A stretch of DNA of 64,000 nt from Ceratothoa steindachneri (Eukaryota; Arthropoda; Malacostraca; Isopoda; Cymothoidae): the NCBI GenBank assembly GCA_963969495.1, contig OZ018323.1, positions 82,221,332 through 82,285,331 on the forward strand, in the 5' to 3' direction. Below, piece by piece: positions 13,601 to 25,383 of the stretch (position 1 is its first letter; each line of letters starts with the position of its first letter). The position numbers were made by a program, and so were the translations under genes. Below the pieces are notes generated by a model. The model saw only the letters and a list, made by a program, of their open reading frames with translations. It had not been told where the DNA came from and did not search any database.

Positions 13601-16600
13601 CATGAATAGTAATTAAATCTACCTTTCTTCCTTGATCTCAAACTATTACCCTACATTATGGGTATAAAATATGCGTGAGGTGAGTCCATCAACGAGAGCG
13701 TAGTTTTTGTTATCGTACCCTTCGCCCTTTTTCAGTCTAAAATCTATAGAGGCAATTTAGTGAAATTAAAGGAAAATTTTATAATACTGAATTTTCGCCA
13801 TGTTGGGGATCTTAAAGGAGAGGATATCGATGAGGGTTAATTAGCTGCGAAGGAAGTTAGGCGAAGATAGGAAACGAGGATTGAGAAGTTAGAGGAAATA
13901 AGAGAATGAAATTGATTTTCTTTCGAAATCTCTTCGGCAAATGTATGTAGTTTTCAAATGTGGGTCTATGAAATAATTTAAAGTTATGTTTGAACCATGT
14001 GTTTATCAAGGGGAGGCTTAAATTGGGCGATTAAATTTTCATAAGAGGTAACACAGAAATTAAGAGCAATTTAAACGTAATTTAATCCTAATGTAAGTAA
14101 AAGTACGAATATCATCACAAGGGAAATTTTCGTGGAAGTTTTGCACCCTCCTGCCTCAACATTTGAGAATAATGGATTAGTATTTATATTTGTCTTATTC
14201 TTGATAGTTTTTAGTATTTCTTTCATTGATATTCTCTCCCTTTCTCTCTCTCCCTCTCTCTTTGTTAGTATCCTATCTCATATGGCTTTATGAGCTAATA
14301 TAAGAAACTTAAACCCTTTTTATACCTTTACACCCTTATCAACGTTGAGGAAATTTAAGCTACACCGTCCTTGTTTAGTCTGCAGATGGAGAAATGTTCG
14401 TGTTTAATTTGCGGTGGGTGTCACCTATGCTCTATCGACACTTGGCTTGAATCACATGTTGAACTGAAAACCTACTGAGATTTGCATAAGACGGTCGTAA
14501 ATGCTGGTAAGAACCATAGGAAAACTCATAGATTCATATACATATTACTCATTTTGATGGCCCTAGCTTAGCGTTTGTGCCCTGCTTATGTTTCCGATTT
14601 TCGCACAATTAATCTCCGCAAGTGGATTTATTGGTACGTATATGTACGTTTCTGTACGTCAGACTTGCTCTCTCATTCTGAGGTCCGTTGATGAGGGAGA
14701 GACAAAAGGATGTATAGTATGTGTGAAAAAGAGAAAGAAGGAGAGTGAAAGAGGGACAAAAAAGCGTAAAACCTGAATAAAAAAGTTAACCTTTTAGTTT
14801 TACTATTGCTTTCTATCTCTTATTCACAGTTTAATAATTTTATTAATACTTATTTCTTTAAATAAATAATCTAAGCTCTACAAAAGTATTCTTTTGCAGA
14901 AGCTTCTAAAAAAATGTTGGTAGAGAAGGTAATGAAGTGAATGGAGGTATAATCGGTGAAAGTTACAGAGCCTCATAAAAACTCCTTCACTCGAGGGAGA
15001 CCAAAAGAGTCCGTAACTCTCCATGCAGAATAGACAGATGGAGTTTGGCCCATTGTCAAGTATCCATTAGACCCTTCCTCTAATACGACACCACTAAAAT
15101 ATTTAAGATTTAAAAGGTTTGGAAATTATTCTTTCTCTTTTTACATTAGTAGGAGACGAGATGTCAGGTTTTCTGTCATCCGGGCAATCACTACAACACT
15201 CTCACTTGATGCTCTAATGCTTTCACACCACTTTTCTCTTCTTAAAAGTAAAATCTATTATATTTAAATGCATCCTTATCTACTCGTACCTATCAAATAA
15301 ATAAAAAGACATTTATACATATATTCATTAATAGAAACATTGCGATTAATTCTCACCTATTTTTCTGAACTTCCTGTATTATAGTGGAATAAGTTTCATA
15401 TACTGTGTAAAATATTTTGGAGAGAGGAATTACATTAATCAACCTTACCTGGATTCTTAGCCAATTGCATGAACGTGAGCATTCTTACCTAAGCATACAG
15501 GTCATGTTAGGTTTGTGGTTCGTGTCCATTTCTCTCTATTTAAGAATGTAAAATAAAGGCGAAAACGACGTTTCTTGCACAATGTATTTCCAAAATTTAG
15601 AGCATTTCAAAGCATCTACCCCGTAGTCAAAGTTGTATGCTGAATCGCACTCATTTGGGTCATTTGAACAGACCCATTGCATCCATCCCTATTTTTTTCG
15701 TCCCCAAATTTTGTGTATTTTAATTAGGAATTTCGTTGTGTTTTTCTATTCTTGCCTTTACTATTGCACACATTTACTATTGCACACATCAGGCTGTCAA
15801 ATTGAGAGCTCTGATAACACATATTATTAGTGTATTTTTTTCTTTTAATTTCCATTGTAAAGAATAATATAGTATTAATTACGCGCATCATTCTACACAC
15901 GAGTTTCTAGACCATTTGAACTTATTATTCCTAGAACTTTTATTATTTATTAAGCCTCTCCAGGGGGTTTATGATCACTCAAACTTTTTAACTTGTTTGG
16001 ATGCATCATGTTGATTAAATCATGTTAATATTTTAATTCATTAATGATTTTTGTGTTATCATGGATGTTCAGGAGAGATGAGTTTTCGATTCTCGGGGTC
16101 CTAGTAGTGTCTTGCTTGGCTAGTAGGATTAAGTATCTTTCACATATTTCCCTTTTGTCTATCTTTTCAAATAAATACTACTCCTACAATTGATAGTAAA
16201 TGTAGAAATAAAATTGTAAGAAGAAAAGGGTGATTAAAAATTTCTCTTACACATTCGTCTAGAATCAATCAAAGCTCTTTCTTAACCACTTACCGTACTT
16301 TATCAATATACAAGGCTACTACTAATACCACTACTATTACTACTAAAAATATAAAAGAGAAAAGGTAGAAGAAGAACTTCCTTAAGAAAAATGGTAATTA
16401 TTATTATCAGCCCCTCTTCAAGATTTCTGAACGCGCGCGTGGTGATGCATGACGGCGGCGCTCTGTGTTCGTGCGGAAAGCTCGACAGACTTGTCTAATT
16501 CATGGCCAGCCAAGTTCAAATTTCCACTAGTCTTCTAAGTAATTAATTTCTGGTTTGGAATAAAAGATTTATCTTTATTTAGTTGTGAATGTCATGTTGT

Positions 16601-17807
16601 GTGTGATTTACTTGGTTATCTATGTGTACATATTAACATTATTAAGGAATTACTTAAGTTATGGAGTATATTGATGCGAGAGGATAATCAAAAGGAATTG
16701 TTATGGAATCTGTGGTTGGAACTAATCATAACATTAGTTTTTCAGTTCATTTGCTTTGTATGTGCCTGCTGAGAAGTACTAATGTCATAGGTCCCTTTGA
16801 ATGCACCGGTGTATACGTACAGATTAATAAACGCAACTGAGATAAATCTACCTGAGAGTCTCACAGTACGGGGGACAGACATGGGAAGGAGTTAGGGCAT
16901 GTGGTATTGAAGGTAGAAAGAGACCATCGGGCGGGACTTTAATATAACATGAGATCGCGCCTGACCTTTGCAGAGCGCCAAATAGGATTATCTTCCATAC
17001 CATTAATTTAAAAAAACCGTTAAACTTTCGGTAACGAATGAGGAAGTGGATGAGAGTCCTTCTCCACCATCAGTGTTGGGAGATTTATGTTCGTAGCTTT
17101 GAATTATATATCCACCGCGTAAACATATTTTTTTAACTTCCCTTTTTTATTTATTTTCAATATATTTTTTCTCTCTTCATCTTTACTCCGATGAATAAAT
17201 ATTATTTCATTAAAACTCACATGTCTACTACTATACCCTCTCTGTAATCCTTTTCCTGAATTAAAAAATACCCGCAAGAAAATATATTAAGCTATGGGTA
17301 ATATTCATTCTTTATTTTGGCTACGGTTTTTTTAAGAAAAAAAGGAAAGGTGAGCGACAGATTGGAGCAGAGTAGCAAGTAAGAAATTAAGGAAAGAGAT
17401 AAACGGTGTTAAATATAAACAAACACGATAGCAAAAAGAATATATGAAAGATTAGGTACTAAGTAGCATACCATAACAGAAAAGATAATGGGAAAAAGAA
17501 TTCGAATCTCTTAAATGATGCACCAGAACCACTTATAACTAATACTAACAGAATCACAGGAATCCAAATGTGCAAACTAGGAGCAGTTTCAAGAAAATTA
17601 AGGTGATACTGCCAACACATGCCTCTGTGAAGTGTAAACTTTTGTTTTGAAGTAGTTGTTGATGGTATGGAACGTACATACTCGCATGCCGCCAGACAAT
17701 CGTGGGAACGAAAGAAATTTGTCGTTTAAGTTGACCTTCGTCTCCTCTTTCTCCCCCCCACCCTTCCTCAACAGACGTCAGGAAGTCTGACGAAAGAAAG
17801 CCTATCT
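10604..17807. other. 7.2 kb without recognised gene
   Basis: AT-rich, with pyrimidine-rich patches (about 14235-14262) and a small GC-rich patch (about 16430-16500). Two segments share a motif close to 'CGCCAAAYAGGATTMTCTTCCA' (about 12130-12155 and 16975-17000), suggesting two relics of one unidentified repeat. The longest frames (11838-12256, minus) show no domain. Confidence 0.4.
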
Positions 17808-17812
17808 CACAG

Positions 17813-19031
17813 TGTGATAGAACAGGTTGAGCTGCGTTAATTTCAACTTCTATCACATATTATTTAAAACCACGATGGGCCCACGTGCATCTTCGTTTCG
17901 AAGCTTGGCGCCTTATCACAGCCACCGGATGTCAATGTTTAAACAAGGAGGTTATCGTCCCCCCGTTCTCCCCCATACGCCGACCTCGCCAGATTGAGTT
18001 AGGCTTATGGGCAGATGAGGCATTGTTCTCCGGCTCGGCTGTGCGTTCCCTCGAAGCTCCGAACCTATTGTCCCCCACGCCAAGGAGATGTCCTGGCTAT
18101 TTATATGGAAACTTTACCACTAAGATCAGATTGGAGATCCAGATTTTCGTCGCGAAACATCACCACGACCCTCTCTCCCTTTGTGCGCCAAGGGACCTCG
18201 ACCTCGAGATTCACCATTACTTGTCCAGAAGGAGGACAATATTCCTTGAGTGCCAAGGGTTCGAGCCTTTTGTGACGCCAAGTCCCCAAGGCTTCCCCCT
18301 CGTGTTCAGAAGAGAACAACGTAGAACAGCCATTGTTCTTTTGAGACCTTCGCCAAGAAACGGTTCTCACCCTTCCTCCCTGTTGTTCAGAGGAGAACAA
18401 CATTAGAACAGCCATTGTTCTTGAGCCCGTAGACAAGAAACGGTTCTCACCCCCCCTTTGTTCAGAAGAGAACAACGTAGAACAGCCATTGATCTTCAAG
18501 CCGTTCGTCGAGAAACGGTTCTCATCCCCAAGACGCCACGTCAGGATCCTTGTATTCCATCCCTTCGGCTGGAACACGCCGGCGGACCTAAAATTTCTTT
18601 AAGCCACCTTCCACTGCACCACTAGTGTAAAGTTACGTAAGCCAAACGTCACCTTTGAGTACTTAACCCTTTTGTCAATTCTATCCTGTGCTTTAAATGG
18701 TTTATCGAACCATCCAATCCCTTTAACTCTATATTTGTTTTACCTTTTTAAATCCTCTAAATCCTGGGATTAGCCCGAGCCCCCACGACCCTTTCCATTC
18801 TCTGTTTATGTCAATATTTTCCGTCTTGTGTTTGTTGATAGTTATTATTAATAAAACTCTATTTTATTAAGGATAGCAATATTATTATCCTTGAGCTGAG
18901 TTCCACTTCTTAAGCATATCGAAGATACATAATATCGGCCGCCGGACATTAACGCACTCTAGAGATAATTAAAGAAGTTCCCTCGACGAATAGTGATATA
19001 TGCTATATCGTCGGGAGTCCATTCTACGACA
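17813..19031 (+). repeat. 5' LTR
   Basis: Begins TGTGATAGAA and ends TACGACA, so it follows the TG...CA rule. The first 10 bases are repeated inverted at 17848-17857 (TTCTATCACA), making a terminal hairpin. Inside are three tandem 75-81-bp units (18304-18535). An AATAAA lies at 18850 and a weak TATA-like TATTTATA near 18099. By eye it differs from the 3' LTR at roughly 30 positions (about 97-98% identity). Apparent open frames on both strands within the LTR (for example 17885-18406) recur in the other LTR and are probably not genes. Confidence 0.93.
18304..18535 (+). repeat. Three tandem ~77-bp units inside the LTR
   Basis: Units start at 18304, 18385 and 18460. Each begins GTTCAGARGAGAACAAC, contains TAGAACAGCCATTG and ends near GAAACGGTTCTCA. 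The array is also present in the 3' LTR (from about 24656), so it predates this insertion. GAGAAC and GTTCTC within each unit form short inverted repeats. Confidence 0.9.
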
Positions 19032-19402
19032 TATATATATATATATACACTATTTAAATTTGGTGTCAGGTGTGGGGTTTAACGCTATATCTTTGCAAAC
19101 ACTGGTCTCAGTCCAATAAAGCATAGTGTTATTCGTTATAATAATAGACTATTAGTAGTTCCCTTTTGTTTTAACGATTGCTATCCCCTTTTTTTGAAAC
19201 TTAAGAAGCTGGAGTAGCTCAAGGAACTGTTGTAATAATTTGTTTGTGGTTTTTTGTGATTTTAGTCACTGGTTATTTAGATCGAGAGACCAAGTACGAA
19301 TAGGTCAGTCAGTGCCCATATTTAGGTAGGCTAATTCTATAGAGGCATAATTCTTATTGCGAGGAATTTTAGTTGGTTGACTAGTGCGCCCCGAGTGCAA
19401 AG
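19032..19402 (+). other. Element leader, with candidate PBS
   Basis: The segment between the LTR and the first gag ATG. It starts with a short (AT)n run. TGGTGTCAGGTGTGGGG at 19061-19077 begins with TGG and resembles the complement of a tRNA-Leu 3' end (first nine bases TGGTGTCAG fit), so it is the likely primer-binding site. It sits 29 bp from the LTR rather than next to it. Confidence 0.6.
19061..19078 (+). promoter_or_regulatory. Candidate tRNA primer-binding site
   Basis: Begins TGGTGTCAG, complementary to a tRNA tail ...CTGACACCA as expected for a leucine tRNA. The match weakens after nine bases, and the assignment rests on recalled tRNA sequence. Confidence 0.5.
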
Positions 19403-20519
19403 ATGACTCAGTTCGAAATCTTTAAAGCTCAAGGAGAATCCTTGGGACTCTCCATAAAAGAACTAATTGAGTACGTTCAAGAGGAGCAAAGAACAGAACG
19501 AGAAAGAGAAATCCAACGAGAAGAAAGAGAAAGAGAGTAACGGATAAGACAAGCTGAGCTTCACCATCAGATTGAATTAGTTCGTGTTAAAGCAGAGATA
19601 CAGTCCGCCAGTTCCCGTTCCGAAGCCCCCCTCTAATCTTTCACTAAAGCTCCCCAATTTCAAGGATGGAGAGGATTTCGGAGCATTTTTAGCCCACTTC
19701 GAAACTATCCTCGAAATCAATAACATGGATCTGGAGGCTGAAGGTGTAGCCAGATTACTTCCCCTGTTAAATTGTAAATTGCGCGAAATTTTTATATCTT
19801 TACCATCTGAGTGTACAATTAACTACAACACCTTAAAAGCTGAGTTATTGGCCGCTCATAATATGACTCCCGATTTCTATCGCCAAGAATTTCGAGGAGG
19901 TCGTATTAAACCCGGACAGACGTTCCGTCAATTCGGATACATTCTTCAGAGGAATTTTAAATTTTGGTTAGAATCCTCAAAGGTTGATCCAAACTACAAG
20001 TCCTTAACAGACTTCGTGTTGCGAGATCAATTTTTGGCGTCTCTCCCGACGGAGATCCGCGCGTTCGTGAAGGATCGTCGGTGCCAGACCTTTAAAGAAT
20101 GTACCGAAGAAGCGGATGTCTATGCTGCAAGCCATAATTTATACCCAAAGGAGAATCGAACTTCTCACCAACCCCCAAACCAGGAAAGAAGGAAGGATTC
20201 GCGCCCCTTCCCAGGAAAGCTGACAAAGTTTCCGGGCCCCGTAAAACCCCAAAACTTCATTCCCCAAAATCAACAACGGGACTCCAAACCTCCCGTTAAG
20301 ATTTCTTCTCCATCTCTCTTCCCGAAGCGACCAATAATATGCTTCACCTGTGGTGTAGAAAACCACATGAGCTGGAATTGCCCCCCAAATTCTAGGCTTA
20401 AAAGCGGACCAGCCCACCAAGTTCACCAGATTAATGCAACCCCGGCTCCCCCGGTGGTGCAGACCCAAGCAGCAACTTCTCCGTCTCCGTCAGGCCACCA
20501 GGTAAATTTTATTTTCTGA
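19403..20519 (+). pseudogene. gag: gag (capsid and CCHC nucleocapsid), broken
   Basis: The likely start is ATG 19403, opening a 45-codon charged segment rich in Glu/Arg (EEQRTEREREIQREERERE) that looks like a coiled coil, then TAA at 19538. The same frame continues with charged sequence to about 19600. After that the capsid-like region reads in another frame (19584-20519; the open frame there begins with GTG, so its apparent start is artificial). A Pro/Lys/Asn-rich linker is followed by a zinc knuckle C-x2-C-x4-H-x4-C (Cys 20340, Cys 20349, His 20364, Cys 20379). The intact gene would thus need one stop and one frameshift removed. Gag binds RNA and builds the particle. It ends at TGA 20517-20519, just upstream of protease in the +1 frame. 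Confidence 0.85.
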
Positions 20520-21171
20520 TAAAAGTTCACCAGGAACTTTGAAATTTGAGGAGGGCAGCGTGAATGGCTGCAGAGTATCAACTATCGTCAAGGACACAGG
20601 ATGTACGTGTTTCATCGTGTCCGACGAACTCCTCCCCCCAGTGGACCCTAACCACAAAAAATTTGCGGTGGTACATGACTACCTTGGGCGGGCGAACAGA
20701 TTCCCCGTCGTTAGATGTTACCTGCAGTGTCAATATTATGATGGCTGGGCTGAAGTCATTTCAGCACCCATAAAATTCTGTTCTGTACTTATAGGACAGA
20801 GCCCCCAAGTAAGTTCCGACCCTGTGTCCCAGGCCGCCCTTACTCGAGGTCGAGCTAAGAAGGAAGCCCAGGAGTCCGTCCCCCTCAGAACCCCGTTACC
20901 GTCCGAATTCTCGGAGATCCTTAACCAGGACTTTAGGACGGCACAAAAGAAGTGTGAAGCACTAACACTCTTATGGGATAAGGCCCAAAACCAGGACAAA
21001 GAGACTGTCCGTGGACCTAAAGTCATCAGGTACCTGGAGGAAGGTGGCTTTCTTTATCGATCCGCCGAGGACAGTAATAACGCTGTTACTACTGTCCTAT
21101 GCCTTCCACGATCCCATGTCCCTATAGTGCTCAAAGTGGCTCATGACAGCATTTTTTTCCGGTCATTTTAG
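20506..21171 (+). pseudogene. pol: pol part 1: aspartic protease and integrase N-terminal zinc arm
   Basis: The frame is open from 20506, overlaps the end of gag by 14 bp and is +1 relative to gag, so a programmed frameshift could join them. DTG at 20593 with following C-T-C-F-I-V fits a retropepsin active site, and VLIGQSP about 60 residues later fits its C-terminal part. Further on, VAHDS (His codon 21142) begins the integrase zinc-binding region. The frame then fails at a run of seven T (21152-21158), after which the integrase continues in the next frame. The listed C-terminus (IFFRSF, stop 21169) is a frameshift product. Confidence 0.85.
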
Positions 21172-22190
21172 TCACACTAAAACTGGCCAGCGCATTTTTA
21201 AATATTTTTATTGGCCGAGTGCTGCAGCTGACATCTCAAAGCATTGTCGATTGTGCGATGTGTGCCAGAAGACGCCCGCTAAGGGGCGGGTCAAACCTGC
21301 TCCCTTACAAAGGGGACCAGTCATTACTGAACCCTTCTCCAGAGTGGCCATCGACCTGGTTGGCCCTATCTGCCCCCCTTCGAGTGAAGGGCACAGCTAC
21401 ATTTTCACCTTGGTAGACTTTGCTACCCGTTTTCCCGAGGCTGTCCCCCTTCGCCGAATCGACAGTATTTCTTGCGCCGAGGCCCTCATTTCCATCTTTT
21501 CGAGGGTAGGCGTCCCCAAGTAAATACTCTCCGATAGAGGCCGACAATTCACCTCTGAGTTGATGGAGTACGTAGGGAAGCTGCTCATGGTAAAACCCCT
21601 TTTTACCACCCCCTTCCGGCCACAGACAAACGGGATGTGCGAGAAATTAAATAGAAATTTAAAATCCATTATTAAGAAGATCTGTGCCGAGCAGCCCCGC
21701 GAATGGCACCGATATCTCCCGGTCGCCCTATTCGCCTATCGGGAAATTCCCCACCGTACATTAGGCTTCGCCCCGTTCGAGCTTATTTATGGACGTAATG
21801 TACGCGGGCCACTCAGTATTTTAAAAGAGTTGTTAATTAAGCCCCAACTGGATTAAGAACTCCAGTCATCTTACGCCTATGTCTTGGACCTACGCCAGAG
21901 GCTCGAGAAATGCGCAAACATCGCCTATAAAAATGCCGATGTCAATTTGGAGGAGTACAAAACCTATTTTGATGTCCCGTCCGAAGATCTTAAATTTAAG
22001 CCCGGTGATGAAGTACTCCTGCTCCTTCCCACAGCCAGTAATAAATTACTGAGCCAATGGAAAGGTCCGTACTCGGTCTGCGAGGCACGAGGACCGGTAG
22101 ATTACCTCATTGGTACCCCAGCAGGCGATAAGCTCTATCACGTCAACTTATTGAAAAAGTACCACCGGCGCGCCCATGGAGATACCTTCG
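21143..22190 (+). pseudogene. pol: pol part 2: integrase with GPY/F-like module, two stops
   Basis: Integrase inserts the cDNA copy into host DNA. After the frameshift, the HHCC arm continues with GHFSHTKTG and CRLCDVC. The catalytic triad is visible: Asp 21353 (AIDLVGP), Asp 21533 (LSDRG) and Glu 21641 (NGMCEKLN), with 35 residues between the last two (D35E). TAA codons interrupt the frame at 21521-21523, just before the second Asp, and at 21854-21856. The C-terminal region has LSQWKGPYSVCEARGPVDY, the GPY/F-like module of many Ty3/gypsy integrases, and YHVNLLKKYH. The domain lies upstream of RT, the reverse of the usual Ty3/gypsy order. Confidence 0.9.
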
Positions 22191-23740
22191 TAGCACTGGA
22201 CGAAACATCGGCGCTTGAAGAGGATTACCCTGCGGAGTCCCTTAATGTAATCCAGACAGTGTGCATCCAACCTGATGCCGATTACCCTCTTCCTTCCCTA
22301 CCAGGCGAGCCTTTTGATCCCTCTGACCTGGATATCGACGCGCAGCTGACACCACATCAAAAGGGTCAGCTACAAGATCTATTACGTCAGTTCGACGACG
22401 TTATTTCGGAGAAGCCTTGGTGCGCTACTAGTTTCGAGCATGATATCAAATTAACAACCTTAGAACCCGTCCGTTCAAAACCCTATCCCATGCTGATTCA
22501 TTTACGCCAAGCCTTTAACGCCGAAGTTGATAATTTAATTAGTTTAGACATCATAGAACCTTCCACCTCTAGTTATTGTTCCCCAATCGTCATGGTCAAG
22601 AAACCTGATGGCTCTTATCGGATGTGCATCGACTTCCGGAAGTTAAATTCGGTAACTGTGTTTGACGCCGAGCCCATCCCGTTGGTAGACCAAAACCTCC
22701 ACCTTTTCGAAAACGCCAAGTTCATCTCAGAACTCGATTTGTGCAAGGCGTATTATCAAATCCCCTTCCGGCCCGAGGTGAAAGCATATACCGCCTTTGC
22801 AACAGAGAAAGGCCTTATGCAATTAAAGCGCCTTCCTTTTGGCCTCGTCACTGCTTGTAGCAACTATAACCGTCTCATGAGAAGGTTGTTAGATGGACTT
22901 CCAAACGTATCCTTTTACTTTGATAATGTCTACGTCGCTACTCGCGAATGGAGTCACCATTTAACCACCCTATTAGCTCTCTTCGAGCGACTGCGCGAAA
23001 ATGGACTCACCATTGGCCCCAGCAAATGCCATTTTGCCCACGAAATCATCAAATATTTGGGTTTCAAAATAGGACAAAGCCAGTTGGGTCCCCAAGAGAA
23101 TAAGATTAAGGCAATCGCCAACATGCCCCTCCCGATTACAAAGAAGCAATTAAGATCGTTCCTAGGATCAGCTTCTCACTATCAGCGATTTGTTCCGAAT
23201 TTTGCTGCAATTTCGGCCCCCCTCAGCTCCCTTTTAAAAAAGAATTTACCCGATCGTCTACGTTGGAACGATGTCGCTATTTCCCCTTTTAATCAGCTCA
23301 AGAGTGAGCTCATTTCTGCCCCGATTTTTAAGTTGCCGAACCCGGAAAAATCCTTTGGGATTAAGACCGACGTGAGCAACGAGGGCATTGGAGGTGCACT
23401 CCTTCAATACGAGGATGACGGCACAAGTCATCCAGTTGCATATGCTAGTCGTCAATTATTACCACGCGAAAAGAGATATGCCACTATAGAAAAGGAAGCT
23501 CTATCAATTATCTGGGTCATAGACAAATTCAAGATGTACTTGATAGGTAAAGAATTTCAGATAGGAACCGACCACCGTCCGTTAGCCTATATTAGGAATG
23601 TGCGACACTCAAACGGCCACATCATGCGCTGGAGTTTACTTTTGCAAGAGTATCAATTTAAAATAAATTATATCAAAGGTTCCGATAGCCAGGTCGCTGA
23701 CGCACTCAGTAGGAATGAGTCACCGAATAGCGTAGAATAA
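21884..23740 (+). pseudogene. pol: pol part 3: integrase tail, reverse transcriptase, RNase H
   Basis: A 618-residue open frame in the same frame as part 2. The integrase C-terminus is followed by RT (about 22440-23100), with KPDGSYRMCIDFRKLN, SELDLCKAYYQIPF (first catalytic Asp) and LKRLPFGL. The normally YxDD box reads YFDN (22916-22927), so the second Asp is Asn. RNase H (about 23340-23720) has KTDVSNEGIGG, EKEALSIIW, TDHRPLAY and SDSQVADALSR, so its acidic residues look intact. No chromodomain and no env follow. The start at 21884 is only the first codon after an internal stop, not a true start. Confidence 0.92.
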
Positions 23741-24164
23741 TTGTATTCATAGGATTAGTATCTCCATGTAGGTATATACCGTCTTGTACGACTTAAATTA
23801 AGATTCTCTTGTAATATATTTAATTAATGTATATGTCTGAATTTTGTAACGCTCAATGTCTAATTTTTTTTTGTATGTATATATATTTGTACCCATTAAT
23901 TTACGTATAAATTATTTTGTCCCGTATGTACTAATTTTATATCATTTCATTGTTCGATGCCCTTTTTTTTCTTTGATTAAGTTGTATTAAAGGTTATTTT
24001 CCCCTGTAATCTAAAGATCAAAATAATCATATGTATTGAGATAATACGAGTTAGGTGCAGGAAGGTACGGTTAGTACAAGAAAACGAGTTCCACACAACG
24101 GAGCTCTATCGTTGTCCCTTCTCTCTTTTTTTTCGAAGTGACAACTTCCACCGGAATGGAGGGG
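23741..24164 (+). other. 3' untranslated part of the LTR element, with PPT
   Basis: AT-rich spacer without coding signal. It ends in the polypurine tract GGAATGGAGGGG (about 24153-24164) immediately before the 3' LTR, the expected plus-strand primer. Confidence 0.85.
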
Positions 24165-25383
24165 TGTGATAGAACAGGTTGAAGATGCGTTAATTTCAAC
24201 TTCTATCACATATTATTTAAAACCACGATGGGCCCACGTGCATCTTCGTTTCGAAGCTTGGCGCCTTATCACAGCCACCGGATGTCAATGTTTAAACAAG
24301 GAGGTTATCGTCCCCCCGTTCTCCCCCATACGCCGACCTCGCCAGATTGAGTTAGGCTTATGGGCAGATAAGGCATTGTTCTCCGGCTCGGCTGTGCGTT
24401 CCCTCGAAGCTCCCACTCCATTGTCCCCCACGCCAAGGAGATGTCCTGGCTATTTATATGGAAACTTTACCACTAAGATCAGATTGGAAATCCAGATTTT
24501 CGTCGCGAAACATCACCACGACCCTCTCTCCCTTTGTGCGCCAAGGGACCTCGACCTCGAGATTCACCATCACTTGTCCAGAAGGAGGACAATATTCCTT
24601 GAGTGCCAAGGGTTCGAGCCTTTTGTGACGCCAAGTCCCCAAGGCTTCCCCCTCGTGTTTAGAAGAGAACAACGTAGAACAGCCATTGTTCTTTTGAGAC
24701 CTTCGCCAAGAAACGGTTCTCACCCTTCCTCCTTGTTGTTCAGAGGAGAACAACATTAGAACAGCCATTGTTCTTGAGCCCGTAGACAAGAGACGGTTCT
24801 TACCCCCCTTTGTTCAGAAGAGAACAACGTAGAACAGCCATTGTTCTTCAAGCCGTTCGTCGAGAAACGGTTCTCATCCCCAAGACGCCACGTCAGGATC
24901 CTTGTATACCCCCCCTTCGGCTGGAACTCGCCAGCGGACCAAAAATTCCTTCAAGCCACCTTCCACTGCACCACTAGTGTAAAGTTACGTAAGCCAAACG
25001 TCACCTTTGAGTACTTAACCCTTTTGTCAATTCTATCCCGTGCTTTAAATGGTTTATCGAACCATCCCATCCCTTTAACTCTATATTTGTTTTACCTTTT
25101 TAAATCCTTTAAATCCTGGGATTAGCCCGAGCCCCCACGACCCTTTCCATTCTCTGTTTATGTCAATATTTTCCGTCTTGTGTTTGTTGATAGTTATTAT
25201 TAATAAAACTCTATTTTATTAATGATAGCAATATTATTATCCTTGAGCTGAGTTCCACTTCTTAAGCATATCGAAGATACATAATATCGGCCGCCAGACA
25301 TTAACGCACTCTAGAGATAATTAAAGAAGTTCCCTCAACGAATAGTGATATATGCTATATCGTCGGGAGTCCATTCTATGACA
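24165..25383 (+). repeat. 3' LTR
   Basis: Same length as the 5' LTR, ends TATGACA, and is followed by the CACAG duplication. It carries the same terminal hairpin and three tandem units. The differences from the 5' LTR are scattered substitutions and a few 1-bp indels. Confidence 0.93.

Noticed and set aside
17885..18406. 173-residue plus-strand open frame in the 5' LTR, with overlapping minus-strand frames
   Set aside because: It lies wholly in the LTR, recurs in the 3' LTR and reads the tandem units in several frames. No domain was recognised.
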